Shown here: positions 1-6,804 of the stretch, piece after piece | Layout: every line of letters starts with the position of its first letter | Position numbering within the stretch: the first letter of the stretch is position 1 | NCBI GenBank assembly: GCA_021323155.1 | Contig: JAJTCI010000080.1 | Span: forward strand, 1-8,681 | DNA: 8,681 nucleotides | Direction of reading: 5' to 3' | Source: Chitinophagaceae bacterium | GTDB taxonomy: Bacteria > Bacteroidota > Bacteroidia > Chitinophagales > Chitinophagaceae | Program-made: the position numbers and the translations under genes | Notes under the pieces: model-generated | Database searches by the model: none | What the model saw: only the letters and a program-made list of their open reading frames with translations | Told to the model about the DNA's origin: nothing

Positions 1-505
1 CATTGAACTCCTTATAACGCTTGTATAAGAAAGCAAGCAGCTTCCCCGGGAAAGAGGAAGGTGGTGAAGCATTGATATCGTCATTCTCATGCAGTGTGAT
101 GCCGACCTCGGTAGTATTCGAAATAATCACCTGCAGATCGGGATTTGCAGCACAAGCCAGGACCTCTTCCCATTCATTATTAGCGTTGATCACCCGGCTA
201 ATAGATGCATTCACGAGATTCTCTTCCTTCAATTCGCCACGCTCAAGTCCCCTTACACATAATGTATATAAGGCATCCTGTGATGCGAATGCGTCAGTGT
301 CTCCACCCGAAGTGGATTTCACTACCACGATCCTGCCATTGAAGATCCCTTGTTTGTTTGCCTTGTCGATAAAATAATCAGGAAGTCCTCTAAGGAGCAC
401 TCCCGTCCCGAACTGAAGTACCTTCTCGGGTAAACCGAAAGCCTGCGGCGATGGCAGTTCCGCAACGCTGTTTAATTTCTGTATGGATACTTTTGATAGT
501 TTCAC
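1..505 (-). CDS. uxaB: Tagaturonate reductase, N-terminal part (gene runs off the left edge)
   Basis: The first 168 codons of a cytoplasmic NAD-dependent reductase that converts tagaturonate to altronate in the isomerase route of galacturonate catabolism. The reading frame starts at a GTG at 505-503; an in-frame TAA directly precedes it, so no upstream start is possible. The protein begins MKLSKVSIQKLNSV. Residues about 26-60 hold the segment PEKVLQFGTGVLLRG followed by LPDYFIDKANKQG, IFNGRIVVVKST and then DALYTLCVRGL, which match the N-terminal nucleotide-binding domain of the mannitol dehydrogenase/UxaB family. A later ISNTTEVGI segment is also typical. There is no signal peptide. The gene is last in the visible cluster and lies 106 bp after the pectinesterase gene, which fits use of the galacturonate that the exported enzymes release. 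The C-terminal catalytic domain is outside the window. Other members of the polyol dehydrogenase family are possible, but the context and N-terminal sequence favour UxaB. Confidence 0.88.
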   Translation of the reverse strand, partial: MKLSKVSIQKLNSVAELPSPQAFGLPEKVLQFGTGVLLRGLPDYFIDKANKQGIFNGRIVVVKSTSGGDTDAFASQDALYTLCVRGLERGELKEENLVNASISRVINANNEWEEVLACAANPDLQVIISNTTEVGITLHENDDINASPPSSFPGKLLAFLYKRYKEFN

Positions 506-611
506 TTATGTCATTTATTTCCCAACGGCAACAATACTCATTGTCGCGTCGCGCATTTGTACAATTTTTCGCCAGGCTTCGCTGCGCGATAAAGGATCCG
601 CCCCTATCTTA
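506..611 (-). other. 106-bp gap with two hairpins, possible interspersed repeat or uxaB leader
   Basis: Non-coding DNA between the CE8 stop and the uxaB GTG. On the minus strand it can form two hairpins. At 589-569 the arms TCGC(G)CAG and CTGGCGA pair with one bulged G around a six-base loop. At 547-528 the arms GCGACAAT and ATTGTTGC pair (one G-T pair) around a GAGT loop. A TTGTACAA palindrome lies between them. Neither hairpin is followed by a T run, so a simple intrinsic terminator is unlikely. The segment is GC-rich in its first part and unlike the surrounding genes; it may be a dispersed extragenic repeat, an mRNA processing or stability element, or a structured leader for uxaB. No good promoter is seen. 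Confidence 0.4.
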
Positions 612-1613
612 CTACGGCTGCCACCGTTCGCCGAACACCCAACTCATGTTTATCCCGGCTGCAAAATCAGAACTAATATTATCCTTGTGCCAATCGAAGT
701 CGTTTCCTGATTGCCGGTGACAATTATAATAATAGACCCGCTTCCCCCATTTTATAACATTTGTTGTCTTCACCAGGTAAATGTCTTCATTTGCCATGTT
801 GCCGGCAAATACGCAATCCACCAGGTAAAACTGCGCATCCCGATGAAAACGGCCAAGCCTGAACCCGTCAAACCCTTCAAAAGAACAATTCTTTAGCACC
901 GTCTTAGAATCCTCATGCCGTGAACCATCGTGCCAGATCGCCGCTGTTCCGGAATGAGTAATGAACCTGCAATTCTCGGCGTAAGCCCAGCCACGTGGAC
1001 AATAAAAATCAACACCACCTTCCATTACGCAGTCTTTAAAATAGAACATGCCGTCTTCCACGTTCCACGGGCTAACAGTATCTCCGCCAAAAGCCTTGAA
1101 ATGGCAGTTAATGGCTTTGATCCTGGTCGCATTCATTGTCCGCATCGCCATCTGGTGGCTGTTCTTCGTTAATTTTTTTTGCTTCGTTACTGTGTCCTGC
1201 GGGCAATTGATCATTATATCGTTTTGCCATTCAAAGCCAAAACTGTTCTTGACAGTGAGGTTTTGCAAGGTGATATCGTTCGCGTCGATATTTATCGTGG
1301 CAACTCCCCAGTCGTCATTATGCAGGCACCGCCATTCGTCCCTGGCGATCGCCTGGGTGATGATGGTCTTTTCCCGGCTTTCTCCGCAGAGGACGATATT
1401 GTGCTTTTCAACATACAACTTCTCATCATACACACCATCTTTAATGAAGATCACTCTTGGTGAGGTTGAAGAATCCGACAGGCTATTAATCGCGCCCTGA
1501 ATGGTCCGGAAATCGGCTTTCCCGTTCTTCGATACCACGATCCTTCCTCCACCTGCATACGCGTTTACACAAGATATCAAAAGAGCTATTATGCCGATAT
1601 TTCGTATGCGCAT
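612..1613 (-). CDS. Pectinesterase-like protein, carbohydrate esterase family 8 (divergent)
   Basis: A 333-residue exported right-handed beta-helix protein predicted to hydrolyse methyl esters of homogalacturonan. The ATG at 1613 is preferred because it gives a signal peptide (MRIRNIGIIALLISCVNAYA, likely cut after residue 20) and sits 2 bp after the GH105 stop. LISC at residues 12-15 could instead be a lipobox, so a lipoprotein is possible. Family features in order: DGVYDEKL near residue 60; SHQMAMR with Gln154, matching the first oxyanion Gln of plant pectin methylesterases; FGGDT with Asp178, the likely acid/base; GGVDFYCPRG with Asp202, the likely nucleophile; and RLGRFHR with Arg255 in place of LGRPW. 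Spacings between these residues resemble the family. The second oxyanion Gln (YQDT in plants) is Gly177 here and the LGRPW Trp is absent, so activity or specificity may differ. The gene is the third of a tightly packed GH28-GH105-CE8 unit. Confidence 0.87.
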   Translation of the reverse strand: MRIRNIGIIALLISCVNAYAGGGRIVVSKNGKADFRTIQGAINSLSDSSTSPRVIFIKDGVYDEKLYVEKHNIVLCGESREKTIITQAIARDEWRCLHNDDWGVATINIDANDITLQNLTVKNSFGFEWQNDIMINCPQDTVTKQKKLTKNSHQMAMRTMNATRIKAINCHFKAFGGDTVSPWNVEDGMFYFKDCVMEGGVDFYCPRGWAYAENCRFITHSGTAAIWHDGSRHEDSKTVLKNCSFEGFDGFRLGRFHRDAQFYLVDCVFAGNMANEDIYLVKTTNVIKWGKRVYYYNCHRQSGNDFDWHKDNISSDFAAGINMSWVFGERWQP

Positions 1614-1615
1614 CC

Positions 1616-3523
1616 TCACTTCTTCTTTGGTACCTGTTTGATCAGCCATTGCACCAGGTCCACGGCTGCATTGTAATTTTCGTACTCAGCAGGAAGCTTC
1701 CTTCCATCTACATATTCATTGTAAAGCCAGGGATCACCCAACATAAAGACAGTTCCTTTTCCATACTTTGTTACCGCCATCACGTTGTCATTTCCATTCT
1801 TCAATACGATCGCCGGCTTCGATTTACCTACCGTTCTAATACTGCTCAGTTCTTTTATAAATAACTTTCCAGCGGTTTTGAATATTGTATGATTTGCAGG
1901 AACCATTATTGCCCCCTGTTCAAACCGGTTCGCTTCCACCCTGTTCCGGCTGTTCCATTGAAAGGTTACGGAAAACTTACTTGCCAGGTTATTGAAGTGC
2001 TCAAACTCCGCGTTCGCCGAATCATTGCCCAATAACACTAATACTCCGCCGGCCTTCACCCAATTGCTTACTGCAAGGATATCCGCAGGTTGAATATAAT
2101 TCGGTCTCGCGGTTTCATTTTGGGTGTCGGGATCCACGATCACGTAGATATCGGCACCTTTCAGGCTTGCCTTTGTCGGTGCCTTTTCCAGTGAGGTTTT
2201 CTTTACTCCATACGTGCTAAAAATATCTCCCAGCATAGAGAACCCGCCATTGCTTTTATCATCCCATGTATAATGCCAACGGATATCTGTCCCGGTGGCG
2301 TCTTTCTTCCACTCGTTATTAAAGTAATAATCCAGCAATACCGTCTTTCCTTTACCAACGGCAAGTTTCGGTATCATCTCCATTTCAACCGCCGCCTTGA
2401 TGAAGGCACCTACACCTTTGGGATCGTTTACAACAACCGGCTCCTTCATATAATAATCGAAGCTCCCATCGCGATATGGATTGCCGCCCAATCCTGAAAC
2501 GGCAACAGTACCATGTAAATTGGTTTGACCGCTTTCCGTTTTGATGAATTGCCTTACGATACCGGCATATCCTTTTCTTGCATTCGCCAAATAAGAAGCA
2601 GGCAGGTACCCTTTTCGCACGCCTTTGGCAAGTGTGTATACCAGCATGGACGATGCGGAGGCTTCAAAATAATTTTTTGATTCTCCGGACTTATCAACAA
2701 CATCATACCACAAGCCGGTTTTGCCATCCTGCACCATTGTAACCGCTTTTGCAAACCGGTTCAGTATACCGATGATCGAGTCTCGGCCGGTGTGGTTCAA
2801 CGGGAAGTGATCCAAGGCATCCACCATTGCCATTCCATACCATCCAAGGGCGCGGCCCCAGAAATTCTGTGACAGGCCAGTGTTTTTATCCGCCCATCTT
2901 TCGGTTCGGCTTTCATCCCAACCATGAAATAATAACCCGGATTTCGGGTCGCGTGCATGGCGCTCCATCAATATGAACTGCCTGGCGATATCATTGAACG
3001 CGGTATCGTCGTGGAAAAGCATCGCGTACTCTGCGTAAAACGGCTGGCCCATGTACAATCCATCCAGCCACATCTGGTACGGGTAAATTTTCTTGTGCCA
3101 GAATCCGCCTCCTGATGTACGCGGATGTTCACGCAGCTGCTGCCTGAGGTGATCCGCAGCCTTTTTGTATTTCTCCTTCCCAGTAACACGGTATAATAGC
3201 AACAACAGCTTCCCGTTGTTAACATGATCTATATTGAATTCATCTTTCCGGTACCCTTTAATGCTCCCATCCTCCTTTACATAGTAGTCCATACTCTTCT
3301 GGATGTAATTAAAATACTTTGGATCACCGGTGGCATTCCAAATGCCTTCGATGCCTTTCAGTATCACACCCTGGTCGTAACGCCACTTCGGAACTTTATC
3401 TCCAGCCAACATGAATGAATCCTTCCAGGTATTCATCGCTGTTTCCGCAACTCTTTTGCTCCAATCCTGGCCGTTGGATTGCAGCGTAAGGATAAGACAA
3501 GCTATCGTAGTAAATCGCCTCAT
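1616..3523 (-). CDS. GH105 unsaturated rhamnogalacturonyl/galacturonyl hydrolase with C-terminal DUF4350-like domain
   Basis: A 635-residue exported protein. GH105 enzymes use a hydration mechanism to release the 4,5-unsaturated uronic acid from the non-reducing end of oligosaccharides made by pectate or rhamnogalacturonan lyases. An N-terminal signal peptide (MRRFTTIACLILTLQSNGQ) leads into an (alpha/alpha)6-barrel at about residues 20-385. MWLDGLYMGQPF holds Asp154, the likely catalytic acid/base corresponding to the MWLDG Asp of YteR. FHGWDES (about 199-205) and WGRALGWYGMAMVDAL (222-237) are further family motifs. Residues about 390-632 form a second domain with VSNWVKAGGVLVLLGN, a long variable part, then YGKGTVFMLGDPWLYNEY; this resembles the DUF4350/glutamine-amidotransferase-like fold. 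The GH105 domain alone is about 350-380 residues, so this is a true two-domain protein with no frameshift. Its ATG overlaps the GH28 stop as ATGA, which suggests translational coupling. The exact substrate (homogalacturonan or rhamnogalacturonan products) cannot be read from the sequence. Confidence 0.92.
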   Translation of the reverse strand: MRRFTTIACLILTLQSNGQDWSKRVAETAMNTWKDSFMLAGDKVPKWRYDQGVILKGIEGIWNATGDPKYFNYIQKSMDYYVKEDGSIKGYRKDEFNIDHVNNGKLLLLLYRVTGKEKYKKAADHLRQQLREHPRTSGGGFWHKKIYPYQMWLDGLYMGQPFYAEYAMLFHDDTAFNDIARQFILMERHARDPKSGLLFHGWDESRTERWADKNTGLSQNFWGRALGWYGMAMVDALDHFPLNHTGRDSIIGILNRFAKAVTMVQDGKTGLWYDVVDKSGESKNYFEASASSMLVYTLAKGVRKGYLPASYLANARKGYAGIVRQFIKTESGQTNLHGTVAVSGLGGNPYRDGSFDYYMKEPVVVNDPKGVGAFIKAAVEMEMIPKLAVGKGKTVLLDYYFNNEWKKDATGTDIRWHYTWDDKSNGGFSMLGDIFSTYGVKKTSLEKAPTKASLKGADIYVIVDPDTQNETARPNYIQPADILAVSNWVKAGGVLVLLGNDSANAEFEHFNNLASKFSVTFQWNSRNRVEANRFEQGAIMVPANHTIFKTAGKLFIKELSSIRTVGKSKPAIVLKNGNDNVMAVTKYGKGTVFMLGDPWLYNEYVDGRKLPAEYENYNAAVDLVQWLIKQVPKKK

Positions 3524-5178
3524 TTCTTATTCTTGTATTCCATTAAGATATAAGCCGCGCCGTCTGCTGCGCCGAATGTGGCCGTGATCGGCTTTTTTGC
3601 CAGCGTATGGTCGGTATGGGTAATGATTATGTCTTTTGACTTAGCACCACTAACGTTTAGCATCACCTCTGCCTGGTGAAAGCGTATCAGGTCAAGTGAA
3701 ATGCTCTTGCTGTTATGGATGTTCATCACCGGGTCAACATTCGTAGTGTAGAGCGCAACGTTCTTTAATTTGATCCCCGTAGCCTCGGTCATGTCCAGCC
3801 CTTCTTTGGCTTGGATGACCATGTTCTCCATCACGATGTTTTGCACGTTCATCTCCGGGAGGCCGCGAATGAAAATGGCTTTTTCTGCACCGAAAGCCAC
3901 CACGTTGTTGATGTAAATATTCCTGAATTGTGGAGTCTCTTCGGTAACAGGCTTTTCTTCCACTTTCGGTGGCTCTCTTTTTTCACCTGCCTGCGGAATT
4001 GGATCCTGGGCAGCATAATACATGTCGAACAGTATTGCTTCCCCGATGATATCCTTCATGGTGATGTTGTTGATGAATATATTCTCGACAATGCCCCCGC
4101 GCCCTCGCGTTGTTTTAAATCGCAGGCCAATGTCGGTGCCGATAAACGTGCAGTTGTCAACCCAGATATTCCTGGCCCCACCGCTCATCTCGCTGCCCAC
4201 TACGAATCCGCCGTGCGCCGCGTATACTGTACAGTTGCGCACGATTACATCCTGGGTTGGCATGCCGCGTTTTCTGCCAGCGGCATCTCTCCCGCTTTTG
4301 ATGCAGATGCCATCGTCACCTACATCGAACACACTATTTTCCACCAGGACATTTTTACAGGACTCGAGGTCCAGGCCATCGCCGTTCTGCGCATACCATG
4401 GATTCTTAACTTTGATATTGCGAATCGTAATGTTTTGGCTCATCAATGGGTGAAGGCACCATGCGGCGGAGTTCTGGAATGTCACTCCTTCCAGTAATAT
4501 CTTGTTGCATTTGGTGAGCACAAGCAAATTAGGTCTGAGAAAATCCTTCACCGAATCATAAAAAGCCTGTGACTTTTCCGGTGCGATGGCGCCGGGATTG
4601 CTGTATCCAGCTCCCTTAAGTGACCCTTGGGTGGGATACCAGGTCTTTTTGTCTTCACTCAAAACGCCACCGGAAGCCACGAGTTTCTTCCATTCGGAAT
4701 CGGTGAGCTTGGCTTTTTTCACCATGCGCCAGGCTTCCCCACCGCCATCGATGATGCCGAAGCCAGTGACCGCGATATTAGTAGCATTGTCGGCGAATAC
4801 TGGCGACTGGTTACGCATCTGCGGCAGGCCTTCCCAATTACCCGCGACAAGTTTGTACTGTGAGAAATCCCTGGTAAACTGTAACACCGCATTTTTCTGC
4901 AGGTGCAGGTTGACATTGCTTTTCAATTCAACAGGTCCTGTAATCCACATTCCGGTTGGTATTAAAACTACCCCTCCTCCTTTCTTATGACACGCCGCGA
5001 TCGCCGCATTTATGCTCGTAGTGTTAATCGTGAGCCCATCGGCTTTCGCACCGTACTTAAGAATATTAAATGTGTCCTTTTTGAAAGAAGTGGCCAGGAC
5101 AACAGGAAGTTTCCTGGTCTGTGCCTGAGCGAACAGGGTCAATGCGACGAGCGAAAGAATACATCCAATCTTTTTCAT
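3520..5178 (-). CDS. Polygalacturonase-type glycoside hydrolase, family 28
   Basis: A 552-residue exported beta-helix enzyme predicted to hydrolyse alpha-1,4 bonds between galacturonate residues, or the rhamnogalacturonan backbone. I start it at the ATG at 5178: it gives the signal peptide MKKIGCILSLVALTLFAQAQ, and the only upstream option is a TTG four codons earlier. FNILKYGAKADG near residue 40 is the usual GH28 N-terminus. The catalytic motifs appear in order: NGDGLD at 265-270 (NTD in classical enzymes), GDDGICIKSG with Asp288 and Asp289, AHGG with His322 (classical GHG), and RFK at 353-355 (classical RIK). All the acidic residues and the His, Arg and Lys are kept. A charged loop at about 393-416, with PPKVEEKPVTEETP, interrupts the C-terminal coils. 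The gene begins after a 216-bp gap likely to hold a promoter, and its TGA overlaps the GH105 ATG. Exo action is plausible for this bacterial type, but that is inference. Confidence 0.92.
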   Translation of the reverse strand: MKKIGCILSLVALTLFAQAQTRKLPVVLATSFKKDTFNILKYGAKADGLTINTTSINAAIAACHKKGGGVVLIPTGMWITGPVELKSNVNLHLQKNAVLQFTRDFSQYKLVAGNWEGLPQMRNQSPVFADNATNIAVTGFGIIDGGGEAWRMVKKAKLTDSEWKKLVASGGVLSEDKKTWYPTQGSLKGAGYSNPGAIAPEKSQAFYDSVKDFLRPNLLVLTKCNKILLEGVTFQNSAAWCLHPLMSQNITIRNIKVKNPWYAQNGDGLDLESCKNVLVENSVFDVGDDGICIKSGRDAAGRKRGMPTQDVIVRNCTVYAAHGGFVVGSEMSGGARNIWVDNCTFIGTDIGLRFKTTRGRGGIVENIFINNITMKDIIGEAILFDMYYAAQDPIPQAGEKREPPKVEEKPVTEETPQFRNIYINNVVAFGAEKAIFIRGLPEMNVQNIVMENMVIQAKEGLDMTEATGIKLKNVALYTTNVDPVMNIHNSKSISLDLIRFHQAEVMLNVSGAKSKDIIITHTDHTLAKKPITATFGAADGAAYILMEYKNKK

Positions 5179-5187
5179 AATATTCAG

Positions 5188-5195
5188 CAAAGTTA
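5188..5195 (-). promoter_or_regulatory. Candidate Bacteroidota -7 element just upstream of GH28
   Basis: TAACTTTG on the minus strand fits the TAnnTTTG -7 consensus of the main Bacteroidota sigma factor. It ends 9 bp before the GH28 ATG, so the transcript would be almost leaderless. I see no TTG or TTTG at the expected -33 distance, which weakens the call. Confidence 0.28.
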
Positions 5196-5275
5196 GAAAA
5201 GGCCATACAGCGATTACTGCATAGCCTTGTTAAACGATTGTTTGCAAAAGGAAAATTTCAAAACCAAACCCGCAA

Positions 5276-5306
5276 CAAGTCTACCCCTATATTGCTTGTA
5301 TTCAAG
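5276..5306 (-). promoter_or_regulatory. Alternative candidate promoter for the GH28-GH105-CE8 unit
   Basis: On the minus strand CTTG at 5306-5303 is followed, after 19 bp, by TAGACTTG at 5283-5276. This is one base off each half of the Bacteroidota TTTG / TAnnTTTG pattern, with a spacing in the usual range. It would give a leader of about 90 bases before the GH28 ATG. The -33 half overlaps the right arm of the small hairpin at 5304-5321. Confidence 0.3.
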
Positions 5307-5321
5307 GGCTTTCCAGCCCTT
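5304..5321. repeat. Small perfect hairpin, 7-bp stem and 4-base loop
   Basis: AAGGGCT, a four-base TTCC loop and AGCCCTT on the plus strand. No T run follows it on the minus strand (the next bases are GAATACAAGC), so it is a poor terminator for the upstream oxidoreductase gene. It may be an attenuating structure, or a protein site near the candidate promoter. Confidence 0.4.
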
Positions 5322-5394
5322 TATTTACGCAATCGTTACCGAAAACGATGCCAGTCCAGACCGGTAACAAGCCAGTCCCGGTTTATGACAATAA

Positions 5395-6804
5395 TCACCG
5401 GAACGGCCTCCTTTCAAGCGGTTTGATATCGGTCAGTTCGCTGATCTTCACAGGCCTTTTTTCATCAATGCTTTTCCTGGCCGCCACACCGATCAGCAAC
5501 GACATAGCACCGTCGCGCGTACCCGCCATGAGTCGAAAAGGATCTGCCGCGCCGGTATCCCTGAACAGGCGGTCGTGCATGCGCACATCCCCGCCACCAT
5601 GTCCGCCTTTGAACTTCGGCACCTTCACTGATTCCACACCCGTCTTAAAATTATCTGCCACAATAATTTCGGCATATCCAACCGGCTTTTCGTCTTTAGC
5701 GCTGCTCATCTCGATCGCGTGCCGCTCTTCCTGGCTCACTTTTTCAAGATCGGTTGGCTGGTAAGGAATGTCCAGCCAGGTATCCAGTTTTCCATTCGTA
5801 CCGTTAAAACTGAGTCGCCAGCCCTCGTAAGGGGAATAGGTGGTCAGTGAATAATTGACGGTGACACCATTGGCGTAAACAATCTGGGCACTCATTTTAT
5901 CGTAGATATCAATTTCCTCCCGGAATACGCAGTTGTCCCGGATATAGCCGTCGTATTTTTCATTGGCCACATATAACTTCATCATTGTGTCGTCTTTAGT
6001 AATATCCCAGTAAAAGCGGCACTTGTCTTTGTGTTCACACCCCATGCAACGCTTACCTCGGAAAGGATTGTTCTTTCCATAATGTTCCAACTTACCATAT
6101 GCGGTTACTTCAACGGGATCGGAATCGAGCCACCAATTCAGGAGATCAAAGTGATGCGTGGATTTATGCACCCAAAGCGATCCGCTCCGGTGCTTCAGGC
6201 CATGCCATCTCCTGAAATAGTCCGCTCCGTGGTACACGTTCAAATACCAGTTGAAATCCACTGAAGTAACCTTCCCGATCCTGTCTTGGGAAAGCAGTTC
6301 TTTGATTTTTGTGGGATGCGGTCCATGGCGATAATTAAACGCGACGATCACTTTCCTCCCTGTTCTCTTTTCGGCGTCAAGTATGGCTTTACATTTTACC
6401 TCATCCGTAGTCATTGGCTTTTCGGTAATGACATCAGCACCCATTTCCAAGGCTGTAACGATCTGCTTGTCATGCTCCGCATCCACTGTAGTTACTATGA
6501 CAACGTCGGGTTTGGTCCGGGAAAGCATTTGTTCAAAATCAAGGAATGTAGGACAATCAACTTTCATCCTGGTTCTGGCGTACTGCAGCCTTCCTTCGTT
6601 CAGGTCGCACAGGCCAACAAATTCTATGAACTCACTGTAATTATTCCTGACCGTTTCACCCCAGAAACGAACTCCCCTGATACCGGTGCCTACGAGAGCG
6701 AGTCGTTTTTTCTTGGTTCCGCCGGCGAAAGTTGTGAGTGGGTTCGCCAACATCGAACTCAACGCGGCGAGAGAACCGGCTTCAATGAATTTTCTCCTGT
6801 TCAT
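5395..6804 (-). CDS. Exported Gfo/Idh/MocA-family oxidoreductase with a cysteine cluster
   Basis: A 469-residue NAD(P)-dependent oxidoreductase-type protein. It begins MNRRKFIEAGSLAALSS, a twin-arginine-like export signal common in Bacteroidota members of this family, so it probably acts in the periplasm with its cofactor bound before export. The Rossmann fold starts at about residue 34 with ALVGTGIRG (36-44); VGLCDLNEG ends the second strand; ITEKP (126-130) is the hallmark EKP motif. The C-terminal domain carries HKSTHHFDLLNWW (213-225), with Lys and His expected at the substrate site, and a Gly-rich HGGGD (402-406). Cys253, Cys256 and Cys262 form C-x2-C-x5-C, with Cys292 nearby; this could bind a metal. 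Family members include dehydrogenases and NAD-dependent glycosidases (GH109), so the substrate is unknown. Its place among pectin genes suggests an uronic acid or a pectin side-chain sugar. It follows GH43 after 65 bp and precedes the 216-bp regulatory gap. Confidence 0.88.
   Translation of the reverse strand: MNRRKFIEAGSLAALSSMLANPLTTFAGGTKKKRLALVGTGIRGVRFWGETVRNNYSEFIEFVGLCDLNEGRLQYARTRMKVDCPTFLDFEQMLSRTKPDVVIVTTVDAEHDKQIVTALEMGADVITEKPMTTDEVKCKAILDAEKRTGRKVIVAFNYRHGPHPTKIKELLSQDRIGKVTSVDFNWYLNVYHGADYFRRWHGLKHRSGSLWVHKSTHHFDLLNWWLDSDPVEVTAYGKLEHYGKNNPFRGKRCMGCEHKDKCRFYWDITKDDTMMKLYVANEKYDGYIRDNCVFREEIDIYDKMSAQIVYANGVTVNYSLTTYSPYEGWRLSFNGTNGKLDTWLDIPYQPTDLEKVSQEERHAIEMSSAKDEKPVGYAEIIVADNFKTGVESVKVPKFKGGHGGGDVRMHDRLFRDTGAADPFRLMAGTRDGAMSLLIGVAARKSIDEKRPVKISELTDIKPLERRPFR

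Larger units (their letters stand above)
5179..5394 (-). promoter_or_regulatory. 216-bp regulatory gap upstream of GH28 with repeated symmetric motifs
   Basis: The largest non-coding stretch in the window. It holds several symmetric motifs near the oxidoreductase end. ATCGTT and AACGAT form an inverted repeat at 5332-5337 and 5344-5349. The 8-mer CAATCGTT occurs at 5330-5337, and again in opposite orientation at 5233-5240. GTTACC (5335-5340) and GGTAAC (5363-5368) form another inverted pair. The 8-mer GCCAGTCC occurs twice with starts 21 bp apart (5350 and 5371). Centres with a CG flanked by A/T-rich arms recall LacI-family operators, but no regulator is visible and the link is only inference. 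Candidate promoters and a small hairpin in this gap are listed separately. Confidence 0.4.

Noticed and set aside
21..377. A 118-codon open frame on the plus strand at the left edge
   Set aside because: The opposite strand codes for a clear UxaB N-terminus over the same bases.
612..1649. Longer form of the CE8 protein starting at the ATG at 1649
   Set aside because: It would add 12 polar residues before a good signal peptide and overlap GH105 by 34 bp; the ATG at 1613 fits better.
3811..4497. A 228-codon open frame on the plus strand
   Set aside because: It lies wholly inside GH28 on the other strand, has no recognisable domain, and the minus-strand frame carries all GH28 catalytic motifs.
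5176..5190. GH28 start at the TTG at 5190
   Set aside because: The ATG at 5178 gives the standard MKK signal peptide and a normal start codon.
5304..5321. Hairpin as an intrinsic terminator of the oxidoreductase gene
   Set aside because: Short stem and no T run on the transcribed side.
5395..6804. Assigning the oxidoreductase to inositol dehydrogenase or GH109
   Set aside because: The family motifs fit the broad superfamily only; nothing visible decides the substrate.
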